The position numbers were made by a program, and so were the translations under genes. The notes beneath the pieces are model-generated. The model worked only from the letters and a program-made list of their open reading frames with translations. It made no database searches and was not told where the DNA came from. DNA of 64,000 nt from Paenarthrobacter aurescens TC1 (GTDB lineage Bacteria > Actinomycetota > Actinomycetes > Actinomycetales > Micrococcaceae), in assembly GCA_000014925.1 (NCBI GenBank), contig CP000474.1, positions 3,720,001 to 3,784,000 on the forward strand, in the 5' to 3' direction. Positions 33,679 to 41,493 of the stretch are shown here, piece after piece; the first letter of the stretch is position 1; each line of letters opens with the position of its first letter.

Positions 33679-35277
33679 ATGGCTATCACAGTCACCGATC
33701 CCCGGCCGATCGATCGCGCCGAGGAAATCCTTACCCCCAAGGCACTGGCCTTCATCGAGGAACTGCACAAGCGCTTCGCCGGTACCCGCAACGAGCTCCT
33801 TGAGGCCCGGCAGGTCAAGCGCCAGAAGGTTGCCGACACCAGCCGGCTGGACTTCCTCCCGGAGACCCAGGAAATTCGCGACGGCGACTGGAAGGTCGCC
33901 GAGGCACCGGCAGCTTTGCAGGACCGCCGCGTCGAGATGACCGGCCCGGCAACCCCGGCCAAGATGGCCATCAACGCCCTGAACTCCGGCGCCAAGGTGT
34001 GGCTCGCGGACCTCGAAGACGCCAGCACTCCCACCTGGCCCAACGTCATCGACGCCATCCTGAACCTTCGCGACGCCGCCCAGGGAACCCTGAGCTACAC
34101 CTCGCCCGAAGGCAAGGAATACCGCCTCCGCACCGACGCTCCCCTGGCCGTTGTTGTGGCCCGCCCGCGCGGCTGGCACATGGAGGAGAACCACCTGCTG
34201 ATCGACGGCGAACCCGCCGTGGGTGCGCTGGTGGACTTCGGCCTGCACTTCTTCCACATCGCCAAGCAGCTTCTCCTCAACGGCCAGGGCCCGTACTACT
34301 ACCTGCCCAAGATGGAGAGCCACCTGGAAGCCCGCCTCTGGAACGACGTCTTCGTGTTCGCACAGGACTTCCTGGGCATCCCGCAAGGCAGCGTCCGCGC
34401 CACCGTGCTCATCGAAACCATCCCGGCAGCGTTCGAAATGGACGAGATCCTCTACGAACTCCGCGACCACGCCTCGGGCCTGAACGCCGGGCGCTGGGAC
34501 TACCTCTTCAGCATCATCAAGTACTTCCGTGATGCCGGTGAAGAGTTCGTCCTCCCGGACCGCGCCACTGTTGCCATGACGGCACCGTTCATGCGGGCCT
34601 ACACCGAACTGCTGGTCAAGACCTGCCACAAGCGCGGCGCCTTCGCCATGGGTGGCATGGCCGCCGTCATCCCCAACCGCAAGCAGCCGGACGTCACCGC
34701 CGCCGCCTTCGACAAGGTCCGTGCCGACAAGACCCGCGAAGCAAACGACGGCTTCGACGGCTCCTGGGTTGCCCACCCGGACCTGGTCCCCACCTGCCGC
34801 GAAGTCTTTGACTCCGTGCTCGGTGACCGTCCCAACCAGCTCGATAAGCAACGCCCCGAGGTGAACGTCACGGCCGAGCAGCTCATCGACGTCGCCTCCG
34901 CCGGCGGTACCGTGACGGAGGCCGGCCTTCGGCTGAACCTGTACGTCGCCGTCGCCTACACGGGCGTCTGGATCTCTGGCAGCGGCGCAGTTGCCATCCA
35001 CAACCTCATGGAAGATGCAGCGACAGCGGAAATCTCCCGCTCGCAGGTATGGCAGCAGATCCGCAACAAGTCCGTCCTCGCAGACACGGGCAACACTGTG
35101 ACCCGCGAACTCGTCACCCGCATCCTGGGCGAAGAGACCGAGCGCCTGCGCATCGAGTTCGGCGACGAGAACTTCACAAAGTACTACGAGCCGGCATCCA
35201 AGCTGATCGAGGACATCTGTTTGTCCGACGATTACACGGACTTCCTCACCACTCCCGCGTACGAGCTGGTGGGCTGA
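33679..35277 (+). CDS. aceB: Malate synthase A
   Basis: 532-residue glyoxylate-consuming enzyme that condenses glyoxylate with acetyl-CoA to malate. Type A (about 530 residues) features: VEMTGPATPAKMAINALNSG, VWLADLEDASTPTWPNVIDA, ARPRGWHMEENHLLIDGEP, the metal-site region YYLPKMESHLEARLWNDVF and ATVLIETIPAAFEMDEILYE, then AFAMGGMAAVIP. No isocitrate lyase is beside it, so glyoxylate here probably comes from ureide breakdown rather than the glyoxylate shunt. The CitE-like gene begins one base after its stop. Confidence 0.95.
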   Translation: MAITVTDPRPIDRAEEILTPKALAFIEELHKRFAGTRNELLEARQVKRQKVADTSRLDFLPETQEIRDGDWKVAEAPAALQDRRVEMTGPATPAKMAINALNSGAKVWLADLEDASTPTWPNVIDAILNLRDAAQGTLSYTSPEGKEYRLRTDAPLAVVVARPRGWHMEENHLLIDGEPAVGALVDFGLHFFHIAKQLLLNGQGPYYYLPKMESHLEARLWNDVFVFAQDFLGIPQGSVRATVLIETIPAAFEMDEILYELRDHASGLNAGRWDYLFSIIKYFRDAGEEFVLPDRATVAMTAPFMRAYTELLVKTCHKRGAFAMGGMAAVIPNRKQPDVTAAAFDKVRADKTREANDGFDGSWVAHPDLVPTCREVFDSVLGDRPNQLDKQRPEVNVTAEQLIDVASAGGTVTEAGLRLNLYVAVAYTGVWISGSGAVAIHNLMEDAATAEISRSQVWQQIRNKSVLADTGNTVTRELVTRILGEETERLRIEFGDENFTKYYEPASKLIEDICLSDDYTDFLTTPAYELVG

Positions 35278-35278
35278 G

Positions 35279-36541
35279 ATGGGCTCCTTCTCTGCATCCG
35301 ATCTGGCCCACATCGAGTCCCAGCTCGAGGCGACGGACCAGTTGCTTGACCGCAACTACCCGGGCGACGACGGCTCACGCCAGCCCATCCACACCGTCTA
35401 CATCCCGGCCGACCGCTTCACGTCCACCTTTGTGGCTGATTGGAGCAAACAGGCACTGGCGACGGCGGAAGCTCACGGCGGTCTGGAAAAGCTGGGTCAG
35501 CTTTTGGGCCAGGAGCCCCATCTGGCTGCCGCTGTTGCGGAGCGCGTCGCCGCGAAGCTCGCTGCCGAGCCCATCGAGGACCTCCGTTTGGACTTTGAAG
35601 ACGGCTACGGCGACCGCGGCGATGAGGCAGAAGACGCCGACGCCGTTGCTGCCGCCAAGGCTGTTGCCGCCGCGGTTGCGGCCGGAACAGCTCCGCCGTT
35701 CATCGGCATCCGCTTCAAGTGCTTCGAAGCGCCCACCAGGGCCCGCGGGGTGAAGACGCTGGACCTGTTCGTCTCCACATTGGCTGAGGCAGGCGAACTG
35801 CCTTCCGGTTTGATCCTCACCCTGCCCAAGGTCACCACGGTGGCACAGGTCCAGGCGATGGACTTCGCGGTGTCCCGCCTTGAAGAAGTCCACGGGCTTC
35901 CCGCTGGCCGGCTCCGCTTTGAGGTGCAGGTGGAGACGCCGCAGCTCATCATCGGTGCTGACGGAACCTCGCCTGTGGCGCAGCTCCCCCACGTCGTTCC
36001 GGGCCGCATCAGCGCCCTGCACTACGGGACCTACGACTACAGCGCTTCACTGGGAATCTCCGCGGAATACCAGTCCATGGAGCACCCGGTGGCCGACTTC
36101 GCCAAGGAAGTCATGCAACTCGCCGTCGCCGGCACGGGCATCCGCCTCTCCGACGGTTCCACCAACATCATCCCCGTGGGCGATGCCGTGGAAGATGCCT
36201 GGAAACTCCACGGCCGGTTGGTTCGTCGCTCCCTGGAAAACGGCTACTACCAGGGTTGGGATCTGCACGCCGCCCAACTGCCCAGCCGTTTCTCGGCGTC
36301 GTACGCTTTCTACCGCGAAGGCCTCCCTGCCGCGGCCCTGCGCCTCCGCAACTACGTGGAGCGCACCGAAGGCGGCGTCATGGATGAGCCCGCCACCGCC
36401 CGCGCCCTGGCCGGCTTCGTCCTCCGCGGCGTCCAGTGCGGCGCAGTGGGGACCGACGAGGTCAAGGCGCTTGCCGGCGTCGAACTTTCACAGCTGACCG
36501 CACTGGCGCACCCGCGGCTCGCGCAACCAACTTCGCACTGA
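35279..36541 (+). CDS. DUF6986 family protein, HpcH/HpaI aldolase / CitE-like fold
   Basis: 420-residue protein with TIM-barrel CitE-like features: IHTVYIPADRFTSTFVADW, the acidic motif PIEDLRLDFEDGYGDRGDEA near residue 98, PPFIGIRFKCFEAPTRARG, LPKVTTVAQVQAMDF, and the metal-ligand-like RFEVQVETPQLI followed by GRISALHYGTYDYSASLGIS. Members of this fold make or break C-C bonds in acyl-CoA or keto-acid substrates. The start is one base after aceB, so translation is coupled; it sits between malate synthase and ureidoglycine aminohydrolase. A role in glyoxylate or oxalurate-type chemistry is inferred; the reaction is not known to me. Confidence 0.8.
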   Translation: MGSFSASDLAHIESQLEATDQLLDRNYPGDDGSRQPIHTVYIPADRFTSTFVADWSKQALATAEAHGGLEKLGQLLGQEPHLAAAVAERVAAKLAAEPIEDLRLDFEDGYGDRGDEAEDADAVAAAKAVAAAVAAGTAPPFIGIRFKCFEAPTRARGVKTLDLFVSTLAEAGELPSGLILTLPKVTTVAQVQAMDFAVSRLEEVHGLPAGRLRFEVQVETPQLIIGADGTSPVAQLPHVVPGRISALHYGTYDYSASLGISAEYQSMEHPVADFAKEVMQLAVAGTGIRLSDGSTNIIPVGDAVEDAWKLHGRLVRRSLENGYYQGWDLHAAQLPSRFSASYAFYREGLPAAALRLRNYVERTEGGVMDEPATARALAGFVLRGVQCGAVGTDEVKALAGVELSQLTALAHPRLAQPTSH

Positions 36542-36555
36542 TAGGAGCATTTCGC

Positions 36556-37368
36556 ATGGGCAAGTACTACTACCCGCAGGGCGGTCTGCCGCCGCAGACC
36601 CAACTGACCACCGAACGGGCAATCGTCACCGAGGCGTACACGGTGATCCCCAAGGGCGTCATGACGGACATCGTCACCAGCAACCTGCCGGGGTTCTCCA
36701 ACACCCGTTCGTGGATCATCGCGCGGCCGATCTCCGGCTTCGCCACCACGTTCTCCCAGCTGATCGTCGAAATCGCCCCGGGCGGCGGGGCTCCCAAGGC
36801 CGAGTTCGAGGCCGGCGTTGAAGGCGTCATCTTCGTCACCAAGGGCCAGGTCAACCTGACCCTCGACGGCGAACTGCACCACCTCGAAGAGGGCGGCTAC
36901 GCCTATCTCGCTGCCGGCGCTGAGTGGGGCCTGGAGAACGTCTCCGACGACATCGTCTCCTTCCACTGGATCCGCAAGGCCTACGAGCGCCTTGAGGGCT
37001 TCGAGGCCAAGTCCTTCGTCACCAACGAGAAGGACGTGGAGCCCACCTCCATGCCGGACACGGACGACGTCTGGAAGACCACCCGTTTCACGGACTCCAG
37101 CGACCTCGCCCACGATATGCAGGTCAACATCGTCACTTTCCAGCCCGGTGGTGTGATCCCCTTCCCGGAGACCCACGTCATGGAGCATGGCCTGTACGTC
37201 CTGGAAGGCAAGGCCATGTACTTGCTCAACAACGACTGGGTTGAGGTGGAGGCCGGCGACTTCATGTGGCTGCGCGCGTTCTGCCCGCAGGCTTGCTACG
37301 CCGGTGGTCCGGGCGAGTTCCGCTACCTGCTGTACAAGGACATGAACCGCCAGGTGAAGCTCACCTGA
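36556..37368 (+). CDS. allE: (S)-ureidoglycine aminohydrolase, bicupin
   Basis: 270-residue two-cupin enzyme hydrolysing (S)-ureidoglycine to (S)-ureidoglycolate and ammonia. TAGGAG precedes the ATG at 36556. The N-terminal cupin (SQLIVEIAPGGGAPKAEFEA to LEEGGYAYLAAGAEW) is followed by the C-terminal cupin with the manganese ligands E205, H207, H211 (FPETHVMEHGLYVLEGKA) and Q245 (FCPQACYAGG), the set known from plant UGlyAH. Last gene of the malic enzyme operon. Its substrate must come from allantoate amidohydrolase, which is not encoded in the window. A terminator follows. Confidence 0.93.
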   Translation: MGKYYYPQGGLPPQTQLTTERAIVTEAYTVIPKGVMTDIVTSNLPGFSNTRSWIIARPISGFATTFSQLIVEIAPGGGAPKAEFEAGVEGVIFVTKGQVNLTLDGELHHLEEGGYAYLAAGAEWGLENVSDDIVSFHWIRKAYERLEGFEAKSFVTNEKDVEPTSMPDTDDVWKTTRFTDSSDLAHDMQVNIVTFQPGGVIPFPETHVMEHGLYVLEGKAMYLLNNDWVEVEAGDFMWLRAFCPQACYAGGPGEFRYLLYKDMNRQVKLT

Positions 37369-37379
37369 TTTGCGCCGAG

Positions 37380-37421
37380 ATCGCCGGAAAGCTGCCAGTT
37401 CGCTGGAGGCTTCCCGGCGAT
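37380..37421 (+). terminator. Terminator after allE
   Basis: ATCGCCGGAAAGC (37380-37392) pairs with GCTTCCCGGCGAT (37409-37421), one mismatch; T-rich bases follow. Confidence 0.65.
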
Positions 37422-37441
37422 TTCGCCGTTTTCCGGCGAAC

Positions 37442-37738
37442 TCAGCGGCGGCGGCCGATAGCGAGCCCCGCCCAGAACGCGAGGACAAGCAGGCCAAAAA
37501 CTGTCACGACGAGCCCGAGCTGTGTGCCTTGGCTGACCATGGCTCCACCGTTCCCGACGAAGACAGTGTCACTCAACGGTGCGTAGGCGAACCAGCCGAA
37601 GCTGGTGCTTTGGTTGGTCCACGCCACGATCAGCCCCACGATCACAGCGATCAGCCCCAGCAAAGGCACGACGACGGCTGCCGGTTTGCGGGCAGGCCGC
37701 GGTGTGCTCTGTTCCCCAAGTTTGTTGTTTTCCCCCAT
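37442..37738 (-). CDS. Small membrane protein with two transmembrane helices
   Basis: 98-residue hypothetical protein: basic, proline-rich cytoplasmic start (GENNKLGEQSTPRPARKPAA), helix 1 VVVPLLGLIAVIVGLIVAW, an extracytoplasmic loop of about 30 residues (NQSTSFGWFAYAPLSDTVFV), helix 2 LGLVVTVFGLLVLAFWAGLA and a basic IGRRR end. No family is recognised. It follows the YjbR-like gene by 10 nt on the same strand and may be cotranscribed with it. Confidence 0.7.
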   Translation of the reverse strand: MGENNKLGEQSTPRPARKPAAVVVPLLGLIAVIVGLIVAWTNQSTSFGWFAYAPLSDTVFVGNGGAMVSQGTQLGLVVTVFGLLVLAFWAGLAIGRRR

Positions 37739-37748
37739 GCGGCCGAGT

Positions 37749-38057
37749 CTAGCCTGCGCGCCCGCCGGCGATTCTGTACGACTCCTGCAGCAGTTCGTCG
37801 AGCTCGTCCACGTCGATGTTGTCCAGCCGGATGAGCATCAGCTTCGGGGATTGCTCGTGATGCGGAGTCCAGAAGAAGGTATCGGGCCGCATGGCTGCGA
37901 GCGCTTCCCGTTCCTCAGTCTTGACGGTGCCGACGCCCTCCTCCCACATGCGTGCCATGAGGGTCTTGGCAAACCATGCCGGCTGCCCCCAACTGGGGCG
38001 CTCAGTGACTCCGGGCATGCTCAGGCAGATGCGTCTTACGTCGTCCTCCGTGGCCAT
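37749..38057 (-). CDS. MmcQ/YjbR family protein
   Basis: 102-residue protein of the MmcQ/YjbR (CyaY-like fold) family: DDVRRICLSMPGVTERPSWG, WFAKTLMARMWEEG, then FFWTPHHEQSPKLMLIRLDN and LDELLQESYRIAG. Such proteins are described as double-wing DNA-binding-like domains, but their role is not settled. Its ATG region overlaps no promoter I can define; the DinB gene is divergent, 136 bp away. Confidence 0.85.
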   Translation of the reverse strand: MATEDDVRRICLSMPGVTERPSWGQPAWFAKTLMARMWEEGVGTVKTEEREALAAMRPDTFFWTPHHEQSPKLMLIRLDNIDVDELDELLQESYRIAGGRAG

Positions 38058-38193
38058 GGTTCACTGTCGCATTCGACCCGGGGCAGCGACAAGCGAAATC
38101 GCGGGAATGCTGCGACAACGCTGGAGCTCATCGGACTGGTTGGCACGTTTCCCGCGAACCCGGCGCCCGGACCTCTTCGGTAGAGTCCTGACC

Positions 38194-38781
38194 ATGGATG
38201 AAAAAGCGACGCTGCTCACATATTTGCGCCTCCGTAGGACCGATCTGCTCGGGAAACTGGATGGGCTGAGCGAATACGATGCCCGCCGGCCCATGACACC
38301 CACGGGCACCAATCTGCTGGGCCTCGTGAAGCATGTGGCCAGTGTGGAATTGGGGTATTTCGGTGAGACCTTCGGCCGGCCCAGCGGCAGGGAGCTCCAG
38401 TGGTTTGCCGACGATGCAGCACCGGATTCGGACATGTGGGTTCCGGCAACGGAGAGCCGCGAAGAAATCCTGGAGCTTCACCATTTTTCCGCCAAACACA
38501 GCGACCAGACCATCGAGTCCCTCCCTTTGGACGCTCCCGGCGTTGTGCCGTGGTGGTCGGATGAGAAGAAGAACGTCACTCTCCACCAGATCCTGGTCCA
38601 CATGTGCGTGGAAACGTCCAGGCATGCGGGGCACGCGGACATTATTCGCGAACTCATTGACGACAACATTGGGCAGAGACCGGGCGATCCGAACATCCCG
38701 GGCCGATCCACGGAAGAATGGGCAGCCCACCGTGCCCGTATTGAGCAGGCGGCGCTGCAGGCAGGCGAAAGCAGCGCCTAA
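38194..38781 (+). CDS. DinB-family (DUF664) protein
   Basis: 195-residue four-helix-bundle protein of the DinB/DUF664 type, common in mycothiol-producing Actinobacteria. Metal-ligand histidines are likely H46 in GLVKHVASVELGYF and the later VTLHQILVHMCVETSRHAGH pair. The C-terminal GHADIIRELIDDNIGQRPGD is characteristic. A TAGAGT hexamer at 38181-38186 lies 7 nt before the ATG, so it is probably leaderless. Thiol-dependent transferase activity is possible from the family but not shown. Confidence 0.85.
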   Translation: MDEKATLLTYLRLRRTDLLGKLDGLSEYDARRPMTPTGTNLLGLVKHVASVELGYFGETFGRPSGRELQWFADDAAPDSDMWVPATESREEILELHHFSAKHSDQTIESLPLDAPGVVPWWSDEKKNVTLHQILVHMCVETSRHAGHADIIRELIDDNIGQRPGDPNIPGRSTEEWAAHRARIEQAALQAGESSA

Positions 38782-39140
38782 ACTTTCACAGGTGGCCTGT
38801 GAGGCGCTGGCATACTAACGGGCTCACAGGCCACTATTGCCCGGGTTGTCTTGAGCGAGGTTTGGCGGTTGAGGGCGGCGACTTTCAGACCTCTTTGGCT
38901 TCGACTATGCCCGTAAATCAACCTCTTTCGGGTGTATTCGTTCTAAAGAGGCTCATAAAGCAGCAGACCCCACCCCTCAATGAACTTCCGGTCACATTCT
39001 GTTTACACGCCAACCATGGCCTTTTGGTATCCCAAAGTGTAATCTCCATCACATTCCCTCATGTGATATTCGCATTCCGCATGACGGAACCATTCACGTG
39101 GCAATGAATGAACCCTTCAGAGCTCAGATAGGAGCGCACT
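38782..39140. promoter_or_regulatory. Terminator plus MFS promoter region
   Basis: 359 bp without a supported gene. It begins with a perfect 12-bp terminator stem GTGGCCTGTGAG (38792-38803) / CTCACAGGCCAC (38823-38834). It ends with the leader of the MFS gene, containing an IclR-type box at 39074-39090 and ATAGGAG just before the GTG start. I see nothing in 38840-39060. Confidence 0.6.
39074..39090. promoter_or_regulatory. IclR-type box upstream of the MFS-racemase pair
   Basis: ATTCCGCATGACGGAAC: five outer base pairs symmetric (TTCCG/CGGAA). It matches the consensus except near the centre and lies 51 bp before the MFS start. Confidence 0.5.
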
Positions 39141-40580
39141 GTGGAAAAAGACCTTGCCCAGGAGGCTGCAACACCGCGGACCGGATCCCTGGCCAAACAA
39201 ATCGAAGGCGCGTATCAACGGATAGGGGTGACTGGCGCACATCGCCAAATTGTCTTCATGATCCTGCTGGGCGTCTTCTTCGACGCCCTCGAACAAAATG
39301 CCGTAGGCATCACCGGACCCATCCTCCGCCAGTCGTGGGGATTGGGCGCCACCGAAATCGGCTTGCTGAACACAATGACGTTTACGGCAACCGCACTTGG
39401 ACGGCTCGCGACGGGCCTCATCGTCGATAAATACGGCCGGCGGCACATGCTGGTCATCAACCTCATCATCTTCGCCGGCGGTTCATTGCTCTGCGCCGTT
39501 GCTCCGAACTATCCCATTTTGGCCGCAGGCCGCTTCATTGTCGGTTTCGGGCTCGGTGGTGAAATAGCCGTTGCCGTGATCATGATGGCGGAGTTCTTCG
39601 CCGCCAAACACCGCGGCACCGCAGTGGGACTAATCAACGTCACCGCGGCGGGTCTGGGCAACATGCTGGCACCGGCCTTCGGCATCCTCGTCTTCACGCT
39701 CTTCGACGGCCCGGACAAGTGGCGCTGGGTTTTCGGCCTGCTGTTCATCCCCGCCCTGCTGGTGATGTTCTTCAGAAGGTACGTCCCGGAAACGCCGCGC
39801 TTCCTGGCATCCCAAGGCAAAATCGATGAGGCAAACCTAGTCATCACCCGCCTTGCCCGCAACAAGCTCTCCGGCCCCATTAAGGATCCGGAAACATACA
39901 TCACAGCAGTACCCGATCCTGTGGTGGTGAAATCGTCCGGGCACTGGAAGGATGCCCTCCGCGGCAAGCTCCTCAAGCGTACGGTGCTGCTGTGCGTTGC
40001 CGTTTGCATGTCCTACGCCGCCCAGATCTCCATGCTGACGCTGATGCCCACCATCCTGGTGTCGCGCGGTTATGCCGTGAACACGAGCCTCTGGTTCACG
40101 CTGATCATGCAGTCCGGTTCATTGCTTGGTGCCTGCACAGCCGCCTACCTCGCCAGCCGATTGCCCCGGAAGAAAGTGCTCACAGCGGCCGCAATTCTTG
40201 GCTGCTTGTCCGGGCTGTCAATGGCCTTCCTTGCCACCGACATCGTTCTCGTTGTGATCTTCGGAGTCCTCTTCAACTTCTCGGTGATCATCCTGAACAC
40301 CACCATCTGGCTATTTGCTCCGGAGCTCTACCCCACGCGCACCCGTGGTTTCGGTACGTCCATCATTCTGGCAGCGGGTTCTTTGTCCGGAGGCCTGTTC
40401 CCGCTCATCTCCGGGGCCGTGTTCGACTCCGCCGGGTTGCCGGGTATGTTCACCACGCTGGCAGTGCTGTTCGTCATCCTGGCGATCGTGGTCCAATTCC
40501 CGCCCGAGACCTTCAACAAGCCCCTGGAAGAGGACGCTGAACCGGGCGATGACGAGGAAGCTGCGATCTATGGACACTAG
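39141..40580 (+). CDS. MFS transporter, aromatic/organic acid:H+ symporter type
   Basis: 479-residue, 12-helix carrier with GTG start and GATAGGAG upstream. MFS signatures: LATGLIVDKYGRRHMLVIN between helices 2 and 3, GRFIVGFGLGGEIAVAVIM, PETPRFLASQGKIDEANLVI after helix 6 and LFAPELYPTRTRGFGTSI in the C-half. These place it in the sugar/aromatic-acid group. The substrate is not readable. Its last codons overlap the racemase-like gene by 11 nt, so that enzyme probably acts on the imported compound, as in the NCS1-racemase operon at 8-10 kb. Confidence 0.9.
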   Translation: MEKDLAQEAATPRTGSLAKQIEGAYQRIGVTGAHRQIVFMILLGVFFDALEQNAVGITGPILRQSWGLGATEIGLLNTMTFTATALGRLATGLIVDKYGRRHMLVINLIIFAGGSLLCAVAPNYPILAAGRFIVGFGLGGEIAVAVIMMAEFFAAKHRGTAVGLINVTAAGLGNMLAPAFGILVFTLFDGPDKWRWVFGLLFIPALLVMFFRRYVPETPRFLASQGKIDEANLVITRLARNKLSGPIKDPETYITAVPDPVVVKSSGHWKDALRGKLLKRTVLLCVAVCMSYAAQISMLTLMPTILVSRGYAVNTSLWFTLIMQSGSLLGACTAAYLASRLPRKKVLTAAAILGCLSGLSMAFLATDIVLVVIFGVLFNFSVIILNTTIWLFAPELYPTRTRGFGTSIILAAGSLSGGLFPLISGAVFDSAGLPGMFTTLAVLFVILAIVVQFPPETFNKPLEEDAEPGDDEEAAIYGH

Positions 40581-41268
40581 CGTTCCCAGCCCGGACACCG
40601 TCCTTCTGGTCAATCCGAACACCAACGGCAACACCACAACCATGATGGTGGACCTGGCTGAGGAAAGCCTGGCGCCGCATGGTCTCCGGGTTGTGGGCAT
40701 TACCGCAGCCGCCGGGCCTTCCATGATCGTGGATCCGGTCTCCTTGTCCGAGTCTGAGGCGCACGTCCGCAATGCTGTGCGCAACTACCTTTCCGGGCCC
40801 GACGGCGGACGGGTGGCCGCTGTGATCGTTGCAGCGATTGGTGATCCGGGGCGGGCACAGTTGGACGACGAACTCAACATCCCGGTGATCGGCATAGGAC
40901 AAGGCTCCGTTTACGCCGCGGCACAGAACTCCCACGGCGCGCTCCGTCACTTCGGCATGGCAACAAGCACGCCATTGTTGACGGACGCCCTGGGCAAGCT
41001 GGTGGCGGACCATGGGTTCCAGGAGCAGTTCACCGGTGTCCGCCTGACGCTGTCAGAACCCTTGGTCTTGGCGGCAGACCCTGAACGTCAGTTCCAGGAG
41101 TTGGCGCAGGCCGTCACGACAGCCACGGAGTCTGACAAGGCTGAGGCAGTCATCATCGCCGGCGGCCCACTCAGCGCCACCGCCCGACGGCTGGCAAAGG
41201 CAACCGCCGTCGACATCATCCAACCGATCCCCAGCGCCTGCCAGCTGGTGCTCACGGCCCTGTCTTAA
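40570..41268 (+). CDS. Asp/Glu racemase-fold protein lacking both catalytic cysteines
   Basis: 232-residue protein of the hydantoin-racemase branch: VLLVNPNTNGNTTTMMVDLA, SMIVDPVSLSESEAHVRNAV, VIVAAIGDPGRAQLDDELNI, and VIIAGGPLSATARRLAKATA near the end. Where HyuE-type racemases read ACFGDPG and LGCAGM, this one reads AAIGDPG (A89) and IAGGPL (G198), so both active-site cysteines are gone. It may bind rather than racemise, or use other chemistry. The ATG at 40570 overlaps the MFS stop; GAGGAAG lies upstream. Confidence 0.82.
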   Translation: MDTSVPSPDTVLLVNPNTNGNTTTMMVDLAEESLAPHGLRVVGITAAAGPSMIVDPVSLSESEAHVRNAVRNYLSGPDGGRVAAVIVAAIGDPGRAQLDDELNIPVIGIGQGSVYAAAQNSHGALRHFGMATSTPLLTDALGKLVADHGFQEQFTGVRLTLSEPLVLAADPERQFQELAQAVTTATESDKAEAVIIAGGPLSATARRLAKATAVDIIQPIPSACQLVLTALS

Positions 41269-41279
41269 ACGACAAAAGC

Positions 41280-41319
41280 AGCGCCCGACGACGGCACCCA
41301 AGTGCCGTCGTCGGGCGCT
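41280..41319 (+). terminator. Strong terminator after the MFS-racemase pair
   Basis: Perfect 18-bp stem AGCGCCCGACGACGGCAC (41280-41297), loop CCAA, complement 41302-41319, then TTTAAAT. Confidence 0.88.
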
Positions 41320-41493
41320 TTAAATAACCATGCAGGGGGCCCGCAAGCCTCCCCAACAAACTTGATGGGAACTTGAGCCAATCGAAAAGCTTCCTTGATA
41401 TAGCAGCGCCACGCTGGAAACAGGCGAAGCACCAATACCAAGGGGTTTCGGCAACGAATTCCAGATATGAAACACAACGATGTGGGGGAAGCA

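Noticed and set aside
32257..35355. An open frame of over 1000 codons on the minus strand opposite malic enzyme and malate synthase
   Set aside because: It is the antisense shadow of two clear enzymes with strong GC3 bias; its translation is glycine/valine-rich with no domain, ribosome site or conservation signal.
38799..39107. Possible small gene between the DinB and MFS genes
   Set aside because: The frame overlaps a terminator and the MFS promoter box, has no ribosome site, and its codon usage is unlike neighbouring genes.
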